This document shows, piece after piece, positions 11,561-23,879 of a stretch of 64,000 bases of DNA. A program made the position numbers and the translations under genes. The stretch lies in assembly GCF_026914265.1 (NCBI RefSeq), contig NC_069130.1, forward strand, positions 75,809,070 through 75,873,069, read 5' to 3'. Origin of the DNA: Mya arenaria (lineage: Eukaryota; Mollusca; Bivalvia; Myida; Myidae). The notes beneath the pieces were generated by a model. The model was not told the origin of the DNA. It ran no database searches and saw only the letters and a list, made by a program, of their open reading frames with translations. Numbering within the stretch: position 1 is the stretch's first letter; each line of letters starts with the position of its first letter.

Positions 11561-13410
11561 TCATTATCACTTAACGCAAGTGCAGGTATCTTGTCGTTGA
11601 ATATTTAAGCCTTAAAGTTAATAATACAGTCAAAACTCGCTATGTCGAACTCTGATATCTCAATATTCTGGTCGAATTTTTTCGAATGTGTAGAGTTTGA
11701 AGAGACATGTTTTGTATTTCGGTCATATCGAATGTTCGTAATATCGAGGTATTTTCAGAGGGTTGCAACGATTTCAACACCGAGTTTTTGACTGTGAGTG
11801 TATATTTTCTTTATTGTATTCAAGTTGATGCGGACTTATAACAGGCCTCTGTGTTTAATTTTGCAATGTCGTGACAATGTGATTTTGCCATCTAGTAAAC
11901 CAGTTTACCCCCATTCCCAAAACTAATCAGGTTTTTCGCTGTATGTTTATTTTGCGATATTCAAAACATGTGAAACTATTATATATGTGTTTGTTGTCTT
12001 TTTTGTATACATATCGTTCACAAAGGTTTCACCAACTTGTCTTTTAAGAACAGATGTGCACAAATTAAAATTTACTAAAGCGTATGTACTTCGTCGTTGG
12101 TCATGTTTTGATATACAGTGAGTGTATACTACTTGATAAATTGCGTCATAAATGCTCCGTCCAAAGGCAATATTTTACTTCGAATGAAGACTTTAAACAA
12201 AAATCTTCGGCCTTTCACCAGAGTTTGAGATTTTAGTTTCTTAAAACACTTCGACAAACCTTTTAACAAAACCACCGCCTGACGGAGCACTGTCAAAACA
12301 TAATTAAGGAAAAAGGTTTGAGAAATCTAATTACCTTATCAGACTCCGGAAAAAAAGACGAAAACGGGGCTCTTTAAGCGGCATAGACTGTCCTTTGTTT
12401 CATTTAAAATGGTGAAAAAATAAAAGTTATCTTTGTTTTAAGCCTGCATTCGAAGCAAAATGTTGATTTCTGATGTAGCATTTATGACGTAATTTATCAC
12501 GTGGAATACACACACTGACATAGTTGCCAATGGGAACCGAAGAAAGAACAAGGTTAACATCGTCTAGCCCTAAAACTACAAACAGTCAAATAAACATGAT
12601 TTCATAGAACAGCAATATAATTACATAGATGAATGATTCTTAAAACAAGTAATAGGAAAATTTAACATCGATGTAATTTCTCTGGTATTACATCTGCCTC
12701 ATTTTCTTGTTGTAGCCGCCAGCTTGTCATGCATTCCCACTATGGCATCAGCAACCGTTTTTGCAAGGTTTTAGACCCAGTGACCAACACTCACAGAATG
12801 AGCAAAACACAAGTATGCACTGCGCACTATATACACTCACATAATATGTTTTGGCAATAATTAATAAAGGCAGTTTGTTGACCCCAATTATGGAGAAAAG
12901 TGTATGGTGTGTATTTCTAACGGAGAACCTAAACGTTCTGTGTTTCGGATGTAATTGGTGTATTTCTTGAAAACGGAATTACTCTTACGGCAGTGTTCAA
13001 GTGAAGGAGCTCTTTTCTTTTAATGGTAGGAACATACGTCACTGGCACTTGCTGAAACGATCCCATGCGGTTTATGAAAAGTCTACAAATGAGGTATTTT
13101 TCAGTGTTTACACTATTTCCCGATTAAATCATTACTATTGTTTGTATACTTTATATTTTATGTAATTTATGCTTTCGAAGAACCTCACTTCAAGAATGTA
13201 TACACCTACACTGTATACGGTGATGTTGGAATACGGTTAGATGTAAGCAGCAATATTTGACATTAATAAAAGGAAAGTTAAAACCGTTTTTTTTCTATCT
13301 GCATAACTGAAAAAGTTCAAAAGCAGCAGGCAAACAAGTGCGTTTGTAAGGACGCAACTTGTACAAGCTTAATCTACAACTGAAACTTGAGCCTTTACAT
13401 ACAAAATGTA

Positions 13411-13668
13411 TTGGTCAACGTTTACTTCAAATGCATTGTGAACATTAATTGTCAAGACTATATTAAGGACAGGAGTGGGTAGATTGTTTTACGGAGGTAC
13501 CCTTTATTCATTTTTTTTTCTATACTGGTTAATGACGAGTAATTGACTAAAGGGTATCTCCGTAAAACAATTTTCCACTCCTGTCCTTAATCTAGTCTTG
13601 ACAATTAATGTTCACAATGCATTTTAAGTAAACGTTGACCAATCTCGTCATTAACCAGTATAGAAAAA
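13411..13668. repeat. Nested fold-back element (X M X' M' arrangement)
   Basis: X at 13411-13508 is complementary to X' at 13545-13642. The spacer M at 13510-13540 (tttctatactggttaatgac) is complementary to M' at 13643-13668. The order X-M-X'-M' can fold as two competing hairpins. No terminal duplication is obvious. It has no counterpart between D and E. It may be a MITE or the product of replication template switching. Confidence 0.85.
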
Positions 13669-13937
13669 ACCCATGACGTATTCTTGTTAATATACGCCTT
13701 CTTCCCTATTTAAGTGCACCGCGATTTAATCATGGTGTGTCGTTACAGTACCAATACAGTTTTGAACCATTTTCTTAACAAAATTTCAATGAAAAGATGA
13801 ACTGCCGTCTTTTCGTTTGAGCTGAGTCACAAAGATGGGGGGATTATTTATGAAATAGCGCATGGATAGGAAACACCCCTTTGTATTCACTTCAACAAGC
13901 AGTGGACGATAAGGCCCACGAAACACACTTCAAAACA

Positions 13938-14325
13938 TGATATGTCATTGTTGTAAAGGTCGATAACAAGGTGTAAACAGAATGTCTAACTATCTCAGAC
14001 AAATAAACAGGAAGAGTATTGCTTATGAGATGTCATTGTTGTAATGGTCGGTAACCTGGTGTGTACAGAATGTCTAACTATCTCACAAAAATAAAGAGAA
14101 ACAGTATTGCTCATAAGATGTCATTGTTGTGATGGTAGGTAATCTGGTGTGTACAGAATGTCTAACTATCTCAGACAAATGAAGAGAAACAGTATTGCTC
14201 ATGAGATGTCATTGTTGAAATGGTCGGTTACCTGATTAATATAGAATGTCTAACAATCTCAGACAAATAAAGGGAAACAGTATTGCTCATGAGATGGCAT
14301 TGTTGTGATGGTCGGTAGCCATGTG
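13938..14325. repeat. Tandem repeat, about 88-bp period, 4.5 copies
   Basis: The phrase tgtcattgttg recurs at 13943, 14031, 14119, 14208 and (as tggcattgttg) 14295. Each is followed by ggtcggtaacctggtgt and gaatgtctaactatctca. No function is visible. Confidence 0.9.
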
Positions 14326-14499
14326 TTTAAATTGTCCTCGGGTACATGTCAGAATGTACTCGTTGCGCGGGTACACGTATCCTTCGTTGTAAGTTTTAAG
14401 TTATAATTCGGTGTTTAGCCAAAGTTATGGACAAATTTCATGGCGAGAACTATGTCCGAACAAAATATTTGTGAGTACAATAGTACGATGAAGTTACAA

Positions 14500-15062
14500 A
14501 TATATATATCAGCAAGCCTACAAGTACAAGTTGGAATGAAATGTAAGTCATTGTGTATATCAGCAAGCCTACAAGTGCAAGTTTTGAATGAAATGTAAGA
14601 TAGCACGAGGATGTGATAGATGAAAATATCGGTAAGCCTACAAGTACAAATTTGGAATGAAATGTAAGTCATTGTGTATATCAGCAAGCCTATAAGTGCA
14701 TGTTTTCAATGAAATGTAAATTAGCACAAGGATGTGATGAATGTGAATACCAGCAAGCCTACAAATGCAAGTTTTGAATGAAAAGTAAAATAGCACGAAG
14801 ATGTGAGAAATGTAAATACCAGCAAGCCTACAAGTGCAAGTTTTTAATGAAATGTAAAATAGCACGAGGATGTGATGAATGTTAATATCAGCAAGCCAAC
14901 AAATGCAAGTTTTGAATGAAATGTAAAATAGCATGAGAATGTGATGAATGTGAATATCAGCAAGCCTACAAATGCAAGTTTGGAAAGACATGTAAGATAG
15001 CACGACGATGTGATGAATGTGAATATCAACAAGCGTGCAAGCACAAGTTCGGAAAGGAATGT
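14500..15062. repeat. Tandem repeat, 51- and 68-72-bp units, about 9 copies
   Basis: Units begin with atcagcaagcctacaagtgc and contain gaatgaaatgtaa and agcacgaggatgtgatg. Related arrays occur at 46030-46385 in opposite orientation and at 47960-48140, so the satellite sits on both arms of the convergent gene pairs. Minus-strand open frames through it (repeated RLADIHIHH) are repeat artefacts. Confidence 0.9.
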
Positions 15063-15239
15063 AAAATTTTATATTATTTAAGATAGCCCTGTATGCAATA
15101 ATGTTTTACATGAAACGACATACCACAAAGGTAGCGTTTAATGCTGATATTTGGAAAAGCAACATGACATGCCTTTTATACATTATAAAAACTTATTTAA
15201 ATGTCGTTCTATGAACATGTTTCTGCGATGCCATTTTTA

Positions 15240-15290
15240 GGATATGTGTGGTCTAGTAGTTCAGGTGTCTATCTACGAAGAGGTAATTAT
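15240..15290. repeat. tRNA-like A-box block in 3' flank of B
   Basis: The sequence gtggtctagtagttcaggtg resembles a tRNA D-arm and Pol III A box. Copies occur beyond genes A (about 11405-11440), D (about 45985-46025) and E (about 48320-48360). No B box or cloverleaf follows, so it is not called a tRNA. It may be a decayed SINE head carried along with the duplications. Confidence 0.3.
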
Positions 15291-15436
15291 TGGTGAATAC
15301 ATCTGTAATTCTGTAAATTATTTTACATACGTTTTGTTATAATCGCCATTTAAGGAACAACGCTATTAAAGGTACATGAGTTTATTAGCATATGTACATC
15401 TCACCGCGTCGACCTAACGACTGAATAGATTGGCCC

Positions 15437-15442
15437 TTTATT
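15437..15442 (-). terminator. Poly(A) signal of gene B
   Basis: AATAAA on the minus strand, about 285 bp past the B stop. The other three copies of this flank read AAATATCGG at the same place, so the signal may be a B-specific change. Confidence 0.35.
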
Positions 15443-16754
15443 TGAGAGGCTCTGTCTGTAATAACTCAACATACATAATAATTGAATAATAATTTTAGAC
15501 TGAAGTTATTAGAAATGTATTACAAGTAGCCTTTTGATTAATATATACACGTGTATAACTGCAAAACTATTATAGCAACATACAACAACACACAATAAAG
15601 AACAATTCAGATATGCACGTTCTAACAATAAACGCACTAAGACTGTAAGCAAAACTAAAATGACAATTCCAAATTACAAAAATCTGACTACATAATTAAA
15701 TTTAGATCGGATACTCAATAATCTTTATATAGCGTGAATATAGTTTTCATCGGGTGCGTTCGTCCGACGGTCTATATGGTCGGGTGTTGTGTCCACATAG
15801 TCGTAGTGGCTAACATTTTCGTACGAACGGACTTCGTTTTCTTCCATATCCACAAGTGATGGTACATGTTCGTGCTCGAAAGCACGTGCAGACACTCCTC
15901 TCTACAAATGTAAATACAACTGTTTTTAATAGATAAAATGCAAACAGTACTTTCCTAATCCTTCTTCAATAATTTAAGAACAAGACTTTCGAGTACACGC
16001 TTACACACTTGTTGCACAAAATATCTTGATTTTGAATGGTGTAAAGCCTCTTGATTTTGAATGATTTAAAGCTACTAAAGGTTCCAATCACTGTAACGAT
16101 TACACGTACCTCGCTCTGATCACGTGAATGTTCTAAACCAGTCGGAAAGAGTAATTTATGTTGAAAGTTATATATATTTGAATACGTGTATTACACAAGG
16201 ATCAATTGCAATGGCAAGGGTTCAACCCGTTTTTAATCACGTTATCATACAATGATAAACTTAAATCAGGAATCCTGAGGTCCAACAATATATCTATGGT
16301 AATCTTAAAGACATTACATTTGATTGTTACAAATTTAATAAATCTTACTAGATTGTGAAGGGCAGTTGTCTCCACATCAGACTGAACAACATCATATACA
16401 TGAATACTTTGCTCTCTAACTGCTGTTCTTCTTGGGCGTAATGGCTTCTCATACACTGTATCAAAGATAAATATGCTTAAATGTTTGTAATTTGCAAAGG
16501 ACACGACAACATCTAAATGCCATTGCACTCAAGCGAACGTCAACTATTCATGTACAGTTCTTCCTTTGTGGACATGGTGAGGTAAACAATATTCAAGTAT
16601 GGAATTATAAAATATTTTGATTCCTCTGATTGCCCTGCTAGTATATCAAAGGATTATTGATAGACATTAACTTAGGTGTGAGTATGTGTGTGGAATGTAA
16701 TAAATACGTTCTATTCATGTGTCAGTAAAAGGAAAGCAATAGATACCTTGGTAA

Positions 16755-16849
16755 TAGGAAGACCTCGGTCATTTTCCATTGAAAACAACGTTTATCGATT
16801 TAGCAGATAAACTTAAGGACTTTACCGACTTACTTTATTTATACAATTA

Positions 16850-16904
<55 letters not shown>

Positions 16905-16953
16905 GTAGTAGTAGTATTCTTAGTATTATTATTATTATTATTATTATTATCGA

Positions 16954-17011
<58 letters not shown>

Positions 17012-17068
17012 CCGGCATACATCCCTGATTGTTTTCGATGGGAAATGACCGAAGTGTTCCGATGGGAT
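16755..17068. mobile_element. MITE with ATT-repeat core
   Basis: Left end (cggtcattttccattgaaaa) and right end (gttttcgatgggaaatgacc) are inverted copies of each other. Between them lies about 160 bp of (ATT)n with a few GTA units. The same family occurs at 49160-49478 with a TTC core, at 57121-57467 with no simple-repeat core, and as single ends in A and D. It lies between the transmembrane and tail exons of B. Confidence 0.75.
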
Positions 17069-20000
17069 TTGTAGAGCTCGGTTGGTCAATGTGCTTCTTT
17101 AGCTTCCAGTGTATAATCGATTTAGTGAAATTGGTTTTGGAATATCCATTTAACAAGTTCCCTTAGATCTAGTGTCCTGCTGATTAACATTACAAATATT
17201 GCCAATCTAGTTGAATATTCTCAATCTTCAATCATGATGTTTCGTATGCAGGGAAATATTGTGTGCTGATTTGAGCAGTGTAGTAGATTAACACACGATT
17301 CACATACATGTAACCATGAATCTTAAATTTGTTAGAGTCGACATTTGATTACCAATGGCAAGCTTCCTGCCACAGTAAAATGAGAAATGAGTCTACCTTA
17401 GCTAGACTGAGTAAAACAATGTCAACGGGAAGTAGACGATCACAAATAGCTCACCTCTAATTTCGATTAACTGAGTTAGATGAACAAGAACACAATTTAT
17501 TCTGATTAATGACCACATAATATTTATTATTTCTATGAATTTGTAACTTCAATCTGAACAATTACCATGAGGTTTGCATCGACGAAAGAGAAACACTGTA
17601 AACGTGGTTACAAGTAAAACTAGAAGTATTCCAGCTACCACGTAAAGGACCAAATGCCACTGTTGGGTTACAACTAGTTCAGGGTTGGTTGTTGCCTCTG
17701 CAATTAGATAACATTTGTTCTACACGTACTCTAGTATGGTTATAACGGTTTCATGATTATATTACTTCGTCCATCTTTACATGCATTAATTGCATTCCTT
17801 TTTAATATAATGGCAACTAACATACATAGAAAAGTGTTGTTGTTTTTCAAATTACATATTTAAAAAAAGCCAACAACAATCAGATAAGGTTGAAATTTAT
17901 TCAGAGATACATATGTAGTCTTGCAGTTTGCATAAATCAATTAACACATTGAAAGCAGCGATCTCATTTATTTCAAGGGTCTTCATCCGCGGAGGGCAGT
18001 GAAACAGTAAAACATATCAATATCATTTCTAAGAGACATTTAGATGGAAATTGTCTCGTATTCGGAGTGTATAAATCAGTCATAAATCACAGATGTTAAC
18101 TGTGTGGATTTGATGAATGTTTTCAAAGAAATATATCTCTAATGCAAACAGTTGAAAGGAGTGAATAAAAATAAGGGATGCAATGTACAAATATTATTTT
18201 CAGTTATCGTACCATTTATGCCTGGTTATTATATTATTATTAACTTTTTATTATTATCTAAATGCTAATTACCAACCATCTGTCCTTGAGCTTGAAACTG
18301 TCAAGGAATTTCTCAGAAGCTCCTTTGGTTTCCAAGTGTTGCAAATGTACCTCTTATCACCATCTCCTGTATAATTCAATGTTAACAGGCATTCCTCTGC
18401 TTTGATACAAGCCTTTATTTCAGTGCTATTTTCATCTTCCCACCAAAGATCCCATTGCCCAGGATTATTCAGGTCATCAACGAAACATTTGACGGTCACC
18501 GTAAAATTTGGAGGTAAAACAACAGGCGATGTCGTGTTCAAATACAGAGTCGGAATATCTGAAATGTAGTGTACAATTTGTTGAGAAAATAACAAACGAT
18601 TACACAGTTAAAAACAACAACAGTTGTTATATATTTTAATAGATATATTTTATCTTATTGTTACTAAACACATGAATAAGGATATGGTCATATCATCAGG
18701 ACATTCCGAAAGTCGGACAGTTTTGAGAATAGAAAATACATAAAAGTAGCATTCGCTGTTTAATTTAAGTGTAAACGAAAGTCCAGAAAATGAGTAAGGC
18801 CAAAACGTACCTGAAAACGAAATGTTATAGGTTTTGTTTAAATGAGATGGGAAATTATTGCATGTAGTTGAACATGTAATTGTTCCCCCAGCCATGTCTT
18901 TAGTTACGTTGTAAAGCACGTTGGAGAAAGAACGGTAACTCCCATTTTTAGCATCAGCCCAACTGTTTATATGAACGTAACGCAAGCTATCGGTTCCACT
19001 TGACCATTCAATTGTACAAGGCGGATTGGATTCATCAGTTGCACAAGACATATTTAAGAAACAGACAGAAACATTGTTGCTATATTCAAGTATTTTGTTT
19101 AAGGAAATCGAAAGCTGCGACGGTGGATCTGAAAACAGATAGGACATGCTCTTAAACAAACCGTTTTCAATTCAGAATAAACAAAAATATAACGTTTATT
19201 TTTCAATGATACATACTCATAAATTAGATAAAAACAAAATAGTTATCTTCCAATAATTGAATTGTTTACCACCGAAAATATAGGTAAATTAAATTTGTTA
19301 TGCCTTCTCTTATTGTTCATTTATAACTTTTTCCATTAGACGTGACTATATAAACAAAACGGTCTTAGTTCAACTTACATTTTATACTAATGCTTTTGCA
19401 TACTGAATCATCTTTAAGACCAAAAATGTCTTTGCTTTTCCTATCGCAGCACATTTCGTATGCATTCCAATTCTTGTTAATCTTTGTCACCGTTGCTGTG
19501 CTAGTAAATGTATTGGAAGATCCATTAAATGAATCAGTTTGTTGAGCATCAGATAGCAATATTTTCCCAACATGTATTTCTATTAACGGAGCTGGGATAG
19601 CATCGCGCACTTCACATATTGCTGTCGAGCTTTCTCCATCAAGGAATTCAGGAACTGTCAGCATAGGCGGATTACCTTCCTCTGAAATTGACTCACAACG
19701 TTTAATATTATACAAGAAATAATGAGTTTTACTTCCACAAAATTACAAATCATAGCTTGTCATAATGTATCTCCAATTTGATTACACTGGAATTGAGACA
19801 CAATAATTTAACAGCATTCATTATTATACAAGATATAATAACCTCAGAATAACAAATCATTGCTTGTAAGTATGTATATCAATTTTGCTTACCGACGCTA
19901 CATAGAATGCCGTGCACTTCATATGATGTTTCAAAGGCTACATTAGAAACCTGACATGTCACATTACGTCTTGAGAGTCCATCCATTTGATGAGAAACGT

Positions 20001-20409
20001 TATGGATTCGGTACAACCCTTTATTCCCTTTGCTTTCAACGTGAGGGAATGGTTTCTTTCCAATAAACAGTTGTACTGGTTCTGTTCCGTATTCAGTTTT
20101 GCAATAAACGTCTGAACCTTTATAAACATATATGCATTTCGTTGTGTTGAAGTCAGGATACTTTGGACCAAGGAGTGGATAACTCGGTTGCTCTGCAAAG
20201 CAACAAACAAAAATATTCATATTTATTGCCTTGTAACTTTAAAAAATGACAATGAAAACGATTGGTTTATCAGAATAGCTGCTCATGCATTTGTTTTATC
20301 TGGAAACGTAAATTGTCCCATTGTACTTGTATGTCGCCATTTATTTCAAGCTGACGAACCAAGGCATTACCAATATATACCAGTACTCGGTAATGTAAAA
20401 GCATGGTAC

Positions 20410-20672
20410 CTAAAATATGAAGGTGCACAGAATCCGTGTTGCAACCTAAATTGCAACTCAAAATACCCTTCCTACATCTTTTTATTCGAATCTATGTATA
20501 GTTAATATGTACAAATTACTAGAATCTCTTTCCTCTATGTAAGATCGTTTTCGTAGCTGTATTTTGTGATGGTTTTTCTTCCATGTTCGTTTATTGTATC
20601 TTTTGCGCTGTAGATAATAGTGTCCCAGTTCTGTGCGGTAACGTTTGCTTAGGACGTCAGAACTGGCTTAAA
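20410..20672 (-). pseudogene. Ig2 exon relic of gene B
   Basis: The 3' half is recognisable against C (RTWKKN, SNLYILTI, then the phase-1 donor at the same place). It contains TAA and TGA in the reading frame of the other paralogues and a scrambled 5' end with no good acceptor. Confidence 0.7.
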
Positions 20673-23299
20673 TTTTCAAAACAGTAAAATTTGTCAAATT
20701 GTTATTTAACTGTTTGAAACATGTTGGTTTGTATGATATGATCATTCGCATATTTAGCTTTTAACCATTAACATTTTAGTTTCATTCAACGTCCAAAGAA
20801 ATGAATATTCTAAGGTGTTTTATGAAATACTAGCCAACACATATTATAGTACAGAAGCAGTTATATGGACATGCAAAGTGGCAAAAACCTACATATCAAC
20901 ATAGTGTAAGGACACGTAAATGAATCAACCCCAAAATGATCACGAACAGGAAATCCATAACAACACAAACTATCAAAAGTATTGAAGTTACCGCATGGAA
21001 TCGGTCAACGATATTTACCTGTAATATTTAAAGAAACCATGCGTGTTCTAATTGTTGTGTTTGTTGAACATCCGGCGTAGAAGGCAGATCTGTTGTATTC
21101 TATTGAAGCCGTCCATTTTAAAAAGAACGACCCATCTTCCAAATATCTTAATATTTTGCCCGTGCATTGTTTTGAATGTTGTACCCCCGTCCACTTTGTA
21201 CTTCCATTCTACGTCACATCCCCAAGGAAATAATGGTGTCGCTTTCAGTGTAACCTCCCTGTTCACAAAAGCTGGCCCGACCACTGATATCGTTCCATAC
21301 TGGTACCCGGCTGCACAGATGTACCCAAACACAGCTGTAATAGAGCTTGCAAATCAATTACAAATACGCTTTTCACCCTCAATAACGATATTTGACAAGC
21401 TATCGAAAAATAAGTAGAATAATATGTATGGACGTTCACTGTTTTGAGGTTTAAAGGGTTGTTTCAATGCGTTGTTAAACAAAAGAGATTGCAACACAAG
21501 CTATAGCAATGATCAGCGTGATAATAACAAAAAACATAGAGAAACATTAAGAACAACCTTAAAATATGAACGTTATCTAAATAACTAATATCAATGAAAT
21601 TTCTTTTACATGTATCTCTATATAAAGACGAATTTATTTTGTCGCAAAAAGACAAACGATTTCTAATATACTATAAAGAACAACGTTTTTTAACTTATAC
21701 TTTCTACTTCAACAACTTATAGTATTCTTTAACTCATAGTTGTTAACAGATCATCGTTTTTGACGTAAACGACAGGTACAAAATTATAATTTTTACACAA
21801 TGTTATTAAAACGGAATCGCCTACCTAGATAAAATATCAGAGTATACGGACAGCAACTATCCATCACACCTTTAGAGCACAATGTACAAAGTGCATTACT
21901 ATGTAGCGGTTGTGAGACATGTGTCACTATCTAGGTCTTTAAAACGGAAACTGGTATTCTCGCGCTTTCAGTAAACAATAATAGTCCAATAGCTGCCATT
22001 CTTTCAAAATAATTAACAATTACACATGTAACCTCACAATCGAATGCAATTATCTGCCCGTTTAGACTTAAGCAAACCACATTACGCCTCAAAGTCCGTT
22101 CGTTGTATCTAGCCTGTTGCCACTTCCGGTTCTAATAGGCAGACCCCAATACATGTAGAGGATTACCACCGACTCCTTGGAGGCCTGGCTACGAACAAAT
22201 AAAGCACATTGTTAATAAAAGCTGGTCTTTAATGAAAGTTATAGTTGATTTGAACAAATCTGAAAAGTAAAGACCCACAGTCAGTTTGTCTTCTTTTAAG
22301 CCTCAGCATTGTACCTATTCGTCCTTAGATCCATCTAACGCCATTTGAAATAAGGAGTCTGCATTTAACATGTATACATATAAACCGTCGGTGGGCTTAT
22401 TTAGGCTTTTAGCACAGCAACACAGTTGTATATTTACTAACATTTACTAAGAATATGCGTTCACCATCTCGCGTTTGCTATCATCAAATATATCCCTCCG
22501 CAATAACTGTTTTTAAATTATTTTTTTTAAAGTTTACTTCATTATTTTTTAAATCTTCACCAGATTTGCGAAAACCTATTAATAGTCAATAAGTGCTAAC
22601 AACTGATTGCATTTAATTATATAAAATGGTCAAATATATCCATTTTTGAAAATAACAGTAATGATTAGTGTAAAGTTATATCCCACGCTCACTCATCGAA
22701 AACATAATGTTTGCCTAGGTAATATTTTCTGTTGCGATTTACAATCACCAATGCAATAAAGATTTCTGTTGGTGTTGTTGTTATTGTTGTTGTTGTTGCT
22801 GCTGTGTTGTTGCTGGTGAATTATCGAGGAAGAATCAATTTGCTTTCGACCTCTCCTGTATTGAAAGGAAATGGAAAAGTAGTGACTTTATACAAAAACT
22901 TGTGGCTTAACGTCGTGTTGGTAATACAATGTACACTTTGCGAAAAAGTCACTAGGAATTGCTGTATTTCAAAATTTACTTTTGTATATTAATTACTGCT
23001 TTAAATGACGAAAATAGTTGAGCACATATCACACTTCTGATTTCACACAGCTGCAGGCTAGGCATTTTTCACATCGCGTTTCCTTCAACTCACAATGGCA
23101 ACTATATCCCTACATAACCAACGACGTAGTACAAACGGTTTTGTATATTTCATCGCTGACACAAATACCCTCAAATGTCTAAAAAAAATGAATTCAAGTG
23201 TTACCATTGTTGTATCATTTCCGTGTCAAAGTAACATGTATCATCATTATACAACAAAGAATGAAACACTATATTGTTTTTAAATTCATTCTTTTATTT

Positions 23300-23660
23300 C
23301 ATTCGTTTGTTATTACATTTGTTTGCTACTACGTTCATTTGTTGTTATATAACCAACAAAGACACAAACACTTATATAATGTTTGTTATTGCATTCATTT
23401 GTTTTTTTAATAAGAGCGGTCATTTTGATACACACCAAAATTACCATTTTGACAGAATATCATTCAAAACCATTGTTGTATAATTTAGGTGTCAAAGTTA
23501 CATAAAACATTCTTTAATAACAACACATTGGCATTTTATATTACGGTCGTTTGTTATTACATTATATTTTTGTTATATAAACAACAAAGAAACAAACACT
23601 CATATCATGTTTGTTATTGCATTCATTAGATTTTTTTAATAATATAGGTCATTTTGAAAT
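23300..23660. repeat. Spaced direct repeat
   Basis: About 23311-23430 and 23547-23660 share gtttgttattacat, gttatata, aacaacaaagaaacaaacac and catgtttgttattgcattca, at an offset of about 236 bp. They end in a similar 'ggtcattttga'. Confidence 0.75.
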
Positions 23661-23879
23661 ACAAAATAGTATTAATCTGGAGTCCATGATTGTAAAAGAA
23701 AATACCATGGACTTTACATTGGCATTTGAGATTCCAGATCTGGTAAGCCGACTATTTACCCTTTTAACAATACAATGGAAACTACAATGACAAGCAGAAA
23801 TGCCAAACATAGTGTAATGCTATTTGGTTTAAAGGTACAAATTTCAAAACCTACGGAAACAATCCAACTAATGAACAAG

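Larger units (their letters stand above)
10835..15724. other. A-B convergent intergenic region
   Basis: This region holds the 3' flanks of A and B, which are inverted copies of each other, plus satellite-like arrays and a fold-back element, each listed separately. No gene is recognised. About 12600-14400 has no counterpart between D and E, so it was inserted here or lost there. Confidence 0.7.
15725..21864 (-). pseudogene. Gene B: six-Ig receptor with damaged Ig1 and Ig2
   Basis: Exons (minus): 21864-21825 signal (MDSCCPYTLIFYL), 21334-21019 Ig1, about 20672-20410 Ig2 relic, 20192-19893 Ig3, 19681-19379 Ig4, 19128-18811 Ig5, 18558-18277 Ig6, 17697-17566 transmembrane, 16455-16349 and 15901-15725 tail. 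All but Ig1 and Ig2 are open, in phase 1-1 until the last intron (phase 0). Ig1 is 316 bp against 318 in every other paralogue: two bases are missing after GQNI, shifting the frame. Ig2 has lost its 5' part and has in-frame stops. Ig6 is a canonical Ig fold (VTVKC, W, YICN). The tail has RSYENVSHYDYV; SHYDYV fits the ITIM pattern. Skipping of Ig1 and Ig2 together (both borders phase 1) would restore a frame but remove the end of the signal peptide. It is probably a pseudogene unless the Ig1 deletion is a sequencing error and Ig2 is skipped. Confidence 0.7.

Noticed and set aside
13938-14325. Regularly spaced repeats as a CRISPR array
   Set aside because: Units are directly adjacent without unique spacers, and the genome is eukaryotic.
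14415-15044. Minus-strand frames with repeated RLADIHIHH
   Set aside because: They run through the 68-72-bp satellite. The unit length and frame are not kept constant between copies.
16779-17089. Poly-Leu, poly-Ile and poly-Asn frames
   Set aside because: They are products of the ATT microsatellite inside a MITE.
22732-22992. Possible transmembrane protein (Val-rich frame)
   Set aside because: The hydrophobic run is encoded by GTT repeats.
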